From: JBECKR01 sp040235415 | GTDB lineage: Bacteria; Acidobacteriota; Polarisedimenticolia; Polarisedimenticolales; Polarisedimenticolaceae | Direction: 5' to 3' | Assembly (NCBI GenBank): GCA_040235415.1 | Contig: JBECKR010000413.1 | Location: forward strand, 1 to 11,230 | DNA: 11,230 nt | Part shown: piece by piece, positions 7,071 through 11,230 of the stretch | How positions within the stretch are numbered: position 1 is the first letter of the stretch | Layout: every line of letters starts with the position of its first letter | Translations under genes and position numbers: made by a program | The notes under the pieces: model-generated | What the model was told of the DNA's origin: nothing | The model's database searches: none | What the model saw: the letters and a program-made list of their open reading frames with translations, nothing else

Positions 7071-7796
7071 TTGTCGGCACCGACCCGGACCACCATAACA
7101 TCCGCTCGATCCGGTCACAACCGGCCCTCGGTGCCGCTGCGCACCCCGCGGCGCGAGGAGCTCCGAAGCCCGGTCGCGCGGCTCGTGCGGCGTGGCGAGG
7201 GCGACAAGGCCGACCTCTGGGAAGTCGACCTCGGCGACGGCGCGATGGTCGTGAAGGACTTCGCCGGCAAGTCCGCACCCTGGCGCCTGCTCGGCCGCCT
7301 TCAGGTCCGTCGCGAGCTGCGGGCCTACCGCTGGCTCGGTGGCGCGGCGGGCGTTCCGAGGCTCGTCGGAGCGGTGGACGGGCTGGCCCTCGCGCTCGAG
7401 CGCGTCCGCGGGCACCAGCTGGCGTTCGCGCCGGACCGGTTCGCTGCGGGCGAGCGGCACATGCGAGGCCTGCGCGAGGCGCTCGACCGCCTGCACGCGG
7501 CCGGCGTCGCGCACCTCGACCTCCGCGGTCGCGAGAACGTGCTGGTACGCGACGACGGCGAGATCGTGATCGTCGATCTCGCGGGCGCCGTCTGCCTGCG
7601 GCCCGGAGGGATCGCGCATCGTCTGCTGTTCCCCGCGCTCGCGTCGCTCGACGAGTCGGCCTTCCTGAAGTGGAAGCGGCTCTTGACGCCGGAGCGCCTG
7701 ACCGCGGAGGATCGGGCCTTCGAGCGCCGCTTCGCGCGCCTGCGCGCGCTGTGGCCGTTCAACCGCAAGCGCGCGCTCGAGGAGGACGCGAGGTGA
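7071..7796 (+). CDS. Small LPS kinase-like protein (WaaP/InaA type)
   Basis: This 241-residue kinase-fold protein is paralogous to its divergent neighbour. Conserved positions are K62 (MVVKDF), E82 (VRRELRAYRWL), a catalytic loop with H148, D150 and N156 (AHLDLRGRENVLV), and D169 (IVDLAGA). Asn156 is one residue further from the Asp than in classical kinases. All catalytic residues are present, so this copy is probably active. WaaP/InaA relatives phosphorylate sugars of the LPS core; the acceptor here is unknown. The start is uncertain: TTG at 7071 has AAGGA nine bases upstream; GTG at 7032 or 7132 is also in frame but has no ribosome site. It is the first gene of a tightly coupled operon, and its TGA overlaps the GTG of the next gene. 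A long basic stretch near the C-terminus (KWKR, RRFARLR, NRKR) could aid membrane contact. Confidence 0.78.
   Translation: MSAPTRTTITSARSGHNRPSVPLRTPRREELRSPVARLVRRGEGDKADLWEVDLGDGAMVVKDFAGKSAPWRLLGRLQVRRELRAYRWLGGAAGVPRLVGAVDGLALALERVRGHQLAFAPDRFAAGERHMRGLREALDRLHAAGVAHLDLRGRENVLVRDDGEIVIVDLAGAVCLRPGGIAHRLLFPALASLDESAFLKWKRLLTPERLTAEDRAFERRFARLRALWPFNRKRALEEDAR
7092..7120 (-). promoter_or_regulatory. Sigma-70-type promoter for the leftward kinase and ArnT-like operon
   Basis: On the minus strand a -35 hexamer TTGTGA (7120 to 7115, 4 of 6) is followed after 17 bases by TATGGT (7097 to 7092, 4 of 6), with TG one base before it as in extended -10 promoters. This is the best promoter in the window. 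It lies inside the first codons of the rightward kinase gene, 54 bases before the GTG at 7037. Confidence 0.5.
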
Positions 7797-8530
7797 GCGC
7801 CGCGAGCGAGGCCCCGAGCGTCGCGCTGTCGATCGTCGTGCCGGTGTACGACGAGCGCGACAATCTCGAGCCGCTGGTGACCGAGCTTCTCGACGTGCTG
7901 CGGCCGCTCGACCGCCCGTTCGAGATCCTGCTGGTCAACGACGGCAGCACCGACGGATCGACCGAGGTCATCGACCGCCTCGCCGCGTCCGGCGCGGGGG
8001 TGCGGGGCGTGCACCTCGCGCGTAACCGGGGCCAGACGGCGGCGTTCGACGCGGGGTTCAAGGCCGCCCGGGGAGACGTCGTGGTGACGCTGGACGCCGA
8101 TCTCCAGAACGACCCGCGAGACATACCGAAGCTCTTGGACGCGATCGCCGGCCACGACGCCGCGGTCGGATACCGCGTCCGGCGCCACGACGACGTCGTC
8201 CGCCGGGTGTCGTCCCGCATCGCCAACGCCATCCGGAACCGCCTCTCGGGCGACGACATCATCGACACCGGCTGCTCGCTCAAGGCGTTCCGGCGCGAGA
8301 GCCTGCTCGAGATAAAGCTGTTCACCGGGATGCACCGCTTCCTGCCGACGCTCCTGCGCATCGAGGGCCGCAGCGTCGTCCAGGTGCCGGTGAACCATCG
8401 CGAGCGGCACGCGGGGGCGAGCAAGTACGGCGTCTGGAACCGGGCGTTCCGTGCGTTCGTGGACCTCCTGGCGGTGCGCTGGATGAAGAAGCGGAGCCTG
8501 ACCTACGAGGTGGCGCGGTATGATCCCTGA
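7793..8530 (+). CDS. Family 2 glycosyltransferase, DPM1/ArnC-like polyprenyl-phosphate sugar synthase
   Basis: The predicted reaction transfers a sugar from a nucleotide donor to polyprenyl phosphate on the cytosolic side, making the donor used by ArnT-like enzymes. The 245-residue chain has SIVVPVYDERDNLEPL (13-28), LLVNDGSTDGS, the metal-binding DADLQND at 101-107, the DTGCSLKAFRRE block, MHRFLPTLL, and the closing RHAGASKYG at 205-213, the R-x3-A-S-K-Y signature of DPM1/ArnC enzymes. It ends soon after this and lacks the two C-terminal helices of E. coli ArnC, so it resembles the short DPM1 type. The GTG start at 7793 overlaps the kinase stop (GTGA), with GGAGGA six bases upstream. Its last 11 bases overlap the LAB_N gene, whose membrane segments may replace the missing helices. 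The sugar is unknown. Confidence 0.9.
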   Translation: MSAASEAPSVALSIVVPVYDERDNLEPLVTELLDVLRPLDRPFEILLVNDGSTDGSTEVIDRLAASGAGVRGVHLARNRGQTAAFDAGFKAARGDVVVTLDADLQNDPRDIPKLLDAIAGHDAAVGYRVRRHDDVVRRVSSRIANAIRNRLSGDDIIDTGCSLKAFRRESLLEIKLFTGMHRFLPTLLRIEGRSVVQVPVNHRERHAGASKYGVWNRAFRAFVDLLAVRWMKKRSLTYEVARYDP

Positions 8531-8828
8531 GGGAAGCTCGGTCGGCTGGCAGACGCTGGGGTTCTTCGGTCAGGCGATGTTCTCGGGCCGGTTCCTGGTG
8601 CAGTGGATCACCTCGGAACGGCGGCGCGAGACGGTCGTGCCGGTGCTGTTCTGGTGGTTCTCGCTCGGGGGCGGCGCGGCGCTGCTGGCCTACGCCCTCC
8701 ACCGCCGCGACCCGGTGTTCATCGTGGGTCAGGCGGCCGGCCTCGTGGTCTACACCCGCAACCTGATGCTGATCCGGCGGAAGAGCAAGGCCGCCGTCGG
8801 TCAACCCCCGGGCGGCTCGGCGAAGTAG
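8520..8828 (+). CDS. Stand-alone LAB_N (lipid A biosynthesis N-terminal) small membrane protein
   Basis: This 102-residue protein matches the LAB_N domain, first named for its presence at the N-terminus of some LpxB proteins. Seen here are GFFGQAMFSGRFLVQWITSE (14-33), FWWFSLGGG, and DPVFIVGQAAGLVVYTRNLM, all diagnostic. Three membrane segments fit about residues 8-25, 39-58 and 64-85, followed by a short basic tail. The LpxB catalytic domain is absent, so it is not a lipid A disaccharide synthase. LAB_N is, to my recollection, distantly related to the PQ-loop/SWEET transporter fold, and the size and gene order resemble ArnE/ArnF. A role in flipping or presenting the polyprenyl-linked sugar is therefore a reasonable inference. 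ATG lies inside the end of the upstream transferase gene, implying coupled translation. Its 3' end overlaps the VWA gene on the opposite strand by 28 bases. Confidence 0.88.
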   Translation: MIPEGSSVGWQTLGFFGQAMFSGRFLVQWITSERRRETVVPVLFWWFSLGGGAALLAYALHRRDPVFIVGQAAGLVVYTRNLMLIRRKSKAAVGQPPGGSAK

Positions 8829-10000
8829 CCCCGGCGGGTGATGACGCGGAGCTCGGGACGCGTCGTCTCGAGCCGGATCTCGCGCCACCGGCCGTCGTGC
8901 ACGGGGTCGTCGGAGACGTAGGCGATCTGGTACTGGTTGCGGAGGTCCTGGGCGACCTCGTCGAACGCCTTGCGGAGCGCCGACGGCCGCTTCGGGAACA
9001 GCACGCGCCCGCCGGTCCGCTCCCCGAGCCTCGTCAGGATCTCGGCGAGGGTCTCGCGGCGGTAGAAGTCCAGCTGCTCGTCCAGGCGGCGCCCGAAACC
9101 GATCGCGAACACCATCGTCTCGGTCCGCAGCGCCTGGTCGAGCGCCTCCTCCTGGGTGTGCAGGCTTCCCGGCTCGAGGCCGCTGGCGGCCTCGTCGCGT
9201 CCGTCCGACAACAGCACCATGACCCGTCTCGAGTCTTCACCCCGCAACAGGTCCGCGCCGCGCCAGATCGCGTCGTACAGCGCCGTCCCGCCCTCGGCCC
9301 GGACCTCCCGCAACGGGACCTCGATCGCGTCACGATCCTCCGTGAGCCCTTCGGCCACTCGGACGTCGTCGCTGAACGTGAGCAGCGCGCAGCGGTCCTC
9401 GGGCTCGAGACCCCGCAGCAGCGCGAGCGCGGCCTCGCGGGCCGCGTCGAGCTTGCTGCCCTCCATCGTCAGCGAGGTGTCGAGCACGAGCGCGATCGCG
9501 AGCGGCTTGGGCTGCGTCGTGAAGCGCTCGATCCGCTCGGGCCGGTCGTCCTCGAACACGCGGAAGTCGTCCTTCGTGAGGCCCGAGACGTACCGCCCGT
9601 CGGCGTCGCGGACGACGGCGTACATCGTCACGAGGTCGACGTCCTCGCGCTCGTTGATCCGCAGACGGCTTGTGCGAACCGACGCGCGCGCGCTGCGGCC
9701 GTCGCGAAGCACCATCACGACCTCGAGGACGTGCGCCTTGGAGCCGTCACCGGCATCGAACGCCGCGGTCCACGGCGGCGCGGTCCGGGTCGCGACCGTT
9801 GCGCCGTCGACCAGGAACTCGACCCGATCGATGCGGCCGTCGCCCGGGTCCGGCACGGCCTCGATCGTCGTCGTTCCGGCGACCGTCTGAAGGTTGCGCG
9901 GCGCGACGATCGCCACGGAGGGACCCTCGGCGAGGGCCACGCCGGCGGTCGCGAGCGCGAACACCCCCAGGAGCGTCGCGATTCTCGAGGATCGTCTCAA
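8801..10000 (-). CDS. Secreted VWA protein of the VWFA-related Acidobacterial domain family
   Basis: The 399-residue product begins with a clear signal peptide (RRSSR, hydrophobic core, cleavage after ALA at 22-24). An Ig-like domain follows (about 27-113; VEFLVDG, APPWTAAFDAG), then the acidobacterial lead-in VRDADGRYVSGLTKDDFRVFEDD (131-152) and a von Willebrand A domain from about 165. Metal-site residues are D174, S176 and T178 (DTSLT, where DxSxS is usual), T239 (EGGTALYD) and D266 (LLSDGRDE). The end, RREIRLET-like with RRGYF, is typical of the family; the role is presumably extracellular or periplasmic adhesion or protein binding. I chose TTG at 10000 because it yields the signal peptide directly and a -10-like TATGGT lies 27 bases upstream. 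GTG at 10057 would bury that promoter inside the gene. It has no tie to the convergent operon beyond the 28 base overlap. Confidence 0.87.
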   Translation of the reverse strand: MRRSSRIATLLGVFALATAGVALAEGPSVAIVAPRNLQTVAGTTTIEAVPDPGDGRIDRVEFLVDGATVATRTAPPWTAAFDAGDGSKAHVLEVVMVLRDGRSARASVRTSRLRINEREDVDLVTMYAVVRDADGRYVSGLTKDDFRVFEDDRPERIERFTTQPKPLAIALVLDTSLTMEGSKLDAAREAALALLRGLEPEDRCALLTFSDDVRVAEGLTEDRDAIEVPLREVRAEGGTALYDAIWRGADLLRGEDSRRVMVLLSDGRDEAASGLEPGSLHTQEEALDQALRTETMVFAIGFGRRLDEQLDFYRRETLAEILTRLGERTGGRVLFPKRPSALRKAFDEVAQDLRNQYQIAYVSDDPVHDGRWREIRLETTRPELRVITRRGYFAEPPGG

Positions 10001-10010
10001 CGGCGTATCG

Positions 10011-10033
10011 CCCCCCCCTCGCCGACCACCATA
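10011..10033 (-). promoter_or_regulatory. Leader of the VWA gene: -10 candidate and G8 tract at the ribosome site
   Basis: Reading the minus strand, TATGGT (10033 to 10028, 4 of 6) is followed by GGTCGGCGA and a run of eight G (10018 to 10011), then ten bases and the TTG start. The G run with the preceding GA forms the only ribosome-binding candidate. No good -35 is seen. The decamer covering the -10 is identical to the one before the leftward kinase. Confidence 0.4.
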
Positions 10034-10075
10034 GTCGTTCCGTGCGCGATCGGCCACGCGGCCCCGGCTCGGCTC

Positions 10076-11230
10076 TCACGCGGCCCCCGTGCGCGCCGCG
10101 ACCACCCTGCGGACCTGGAACACCACGAGCGCGCCCTCCTCGTCGAACCCGAACTCCACGTCCTGGGAGCGTCCGGTCGCCTCGTGGAGCGCACGCGCGA
10201 GCGCCGCCAGGCGGGAGAGCTGCTCGCGCCCGAGGCACGGCACGCCGCGTCGCGAGGCCGGAAGGGGCGCCTCGATGGTCCCGGTCCGATCGGGGTCGAT
10301 CCGGATCTGGGTGGCGTCCTCGCCGGGCTCGACGGCCAGGAGATCGCCGTCGCTGCGCCGTACCCAGAAGACGTCGCCGCGGGAGTCGCCCTGCGAGATC
10401 CCCTCGCCGAGCCCCCAGTGGGCGTTGACCACGAGCGCGTCCGGCCTGCCGCTCGGATCGCGCGAGAACAGCACTCCCGCGGCACGCGTCGGGACGAACT
10501 GCTGTACCAGCACCGCTTGCGCCGCGGCGATCGGCGACTGCCCGGAGGCGGTCAGCGTGCGCAGCGCGCGGACGTTCCACAACGATGCCCAGGCCCAGCG
10601 CACGCGCTCGACGGTCTCGTCGCCGACCGGAACGCCGAGGTAGGTGTCGAACTGTCCCGCGAGGCTGCCCGCCGCTCCGTCCTCGATCGTCGCCGACGAG
10701 CGGACCGCCAACCGCTCCGCCCCGAGGGCCTCGGAGGCCGTCCGGATCGCGGCGACGACCTCGGCGGGAACCTCGGCGGCGAGGATCGCCGCCCGCGCGC
10801 GCCGCGACACCGCGGGCTCGCCCGCCCCGGAGTCCGCGACCGCCTCGCGCAGCCGTTCGCCGGTGTCGCCGAGCAGATGCAGGCGGTACGCGGCGGACGT
10901 CACGACGAACCCGCGCGGCACGTGGCAGCCGGCCGGCAGGATCGGCATGACGCGCAAGAGGCCGGCGGCCTTCCCGCCGACCAGCGCGCGATCCTGCAGC
11001 CCCTCCTCGGGGTCGAGCGTCACCACGAGCCGCGAGCCGGCACGGGCGCGTTCCTCGGCGACCTGGCGGGTCAGCCGCTCGTGCAGCCGCGTCACGACGG
11101 TCGCCTCGAGGCCGGCCGCCCGCGCCCGGCGCAGCAGCCGGAACAGCCCGCCGGTGCGATGCCGCAGCGCGTCCTCGGGAACCGCGAGCGCGGCCTCGAC
11201 GTCGCGTCGGACGCGGCCGCGGAGCTCGAC
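10076..11230 (-). CDS. Protein ending in a PEP synthase-type ATP/pyruvate-binding domain (5' end outside window)
   Basis: The frame runs through the right edge, so the N-terminus is missing; a GTG at 11095 is in frame, but coding continues upstream of it. In the 384 visible residues, about 60 charged, helical residues precede a PPDK N-terminal (ATP-grasp-like) domain: VGGKAAGLL with Lys87, VPRGFVVTSAAY, RSSATIEDGAAGSLAGQF, FVPTRAAGVLFSRDP, VNAHWGLGEGISQGD, and the closing QDVEFGFDEEGALVVFQVRRV. In PEP synthase and pyruvate phosphate dikinase this domain transfers phosphate from ATP to a His on a swivel domain that follows. Here the chain stops nine or so residues after the closing motif, so no swivel or PEP/pyruvate barrel follows. 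The protein could work with a separate partner or with upstream domains that are not visible. It lies 75 bases upstream of the VWA gene on the same strand. Confidence 0.8.
   Translation of the reverse strand, partial: VELRGRVRRDVEAALAVPEDALRHRTGGLFRLLRRARAAGLEATVVTRLHERLTRQVAEERARAGSRLVVTLDPEEGLQDRALVGGKAAGLLRVMPILPAGCHVPRGFVVTSAAYRLHLLGDTGERLREAVADSGAGEPAVSRRARAAILAAEVPAEVVAAIRTASEALGAERLAVRSSATIEDGAAGSLAGQFDTYLGVPVGDETVERVRWAWASLWNVRALRTLTASGQSPIAAAQAVLVQQFVPTRAAGVLFSRDPSGRPDALVVNAHWGLGEGISQGDSRGDVFWVRRSDGDLLAVEPGEDATQIRIDPDRTGTIEAPLPASRRGVPCLGREQLSRLAALARALHEATGRSQDVEFGFDEEGALVVFQVRRVVAARTGAA

Noticed and set aside
8520..8828. Calling the small membrane protein LpxB
   Set aside because: LAB_N is only an accessory N-terminal domain of some LpxB proteins. 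The glycosyltransferase part is absent.
10001..10057. GTG at 10057 as start of the VWA gene
   Set aside because: It would place 19 hydrophilic residues before the signal peptide and put the -10 candidate inside the gene. The TTG at 10000 gives a standard signal peptide.
10076..11230. Calling the right-edge gene ppsA (PEP synthase)
   Set aside because: Only the ATP/pyruvate-binding domain is present at the end of the chain, with no phosphohistidine swivel domain or PEP/pyruvate barrel after it.
1..11230. tRNA, rRNA, CRISPR array, insertion sequence or att site
   Set aside because: No cloverleaf, rRNA-like stretch, regularly spaced direct repeats, transposase, integrase or flanking direct repeats were seen on either strand.

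Overview
This 11.2 kb window is very GC-rich, with third codon positions that are nearly all G or C. It is almost entirely coding: the longest gap between genes is about 160 bases. It looks like a Gram-negative chromosome. The best taxonomic clue is the secreted von Willebrand factor A protein at 8801-10000, which matches the family known as the VWFA-related Acidobacterial domain. I therefore infer an acidobacterium, possibly a Thermoanaerobaculia-like lineage, with moderate confidence. I saw no rRNA, tRNA, CRISPR array, integrase or insertion sequence. Half of the genes start with GTG or TTG, so start sites were chosen from Shine-Dalgarno sequences, gene overlaps, protein motifs and -10 elements.

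Left part (1-3600), mostly housekeeping. The window opens inside the 3' end of an ArnT/GT39-type membrane glycosyltransferase (3-434, +). It converges, with a 40 base overlap, on the DNA repair glycosylase mutM (395-1228, -). Divergent from mutM is a long-form pyrophosphate-dependent phosphofructokinase (1318-2982, +). That gene converges on a small isoprenylcysteine/phospholipid methyltransferase-like membrane protein (3004-3600, -).

Middle (3760-8828), a cell-envelope glycan region. A WaaE-like glycosyltransferase (3760-4662, +) and a complete ArnT-like transferase (4720-6363, -) converge on a 100 base composite palindrome (4621-4720) that resembles a REP/BIME element. The palindrome supplies the stop codon of the first gene and the last base of the stop codon of the second. 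Next come two small paralogous kinases of the lipopolysaccharide kinase (WaaP/InaA) type, arranged head to head only 33 bases apart. The leftward kinase is translationally coupled to the ArnT-like gene by a GTGA overlap. The rightward kinase is coupled in the same way to a DPM1/ArnC-like polyprenyl-phosphate sugar synthase, which overlaps a stand-alone LAB_N small membrane protein. Together these could form a complete lipid-linked sugar pathway: make polyprenyl-P-sugar, flip it, transfer it outside the inner membrane. Kinases at the head of both arms may phosphorylate the lipid A or core acceptor. This pathway reading is inference.

Right part (8801-11230, -). The secreted VWA protein lies downstream of the 3' part of a protein ending in a PEP synthase-type ATP/pyruvate-binding domain. 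That chain stops exactly where PEP synthase would continue into its phosphohistidine domain, so it is not an ordinary PEP synthase.

Regulation: a -10-like hexamer lies 26-27 bases before the chosen start of the phosphofructokinase, methyltransferase and VWA genes. The leftward kinase has the best promoter (TTGTGA, 17 bases, TATGGT). An identical decamer covers the -10 region of that kinase and of the VWA gene.
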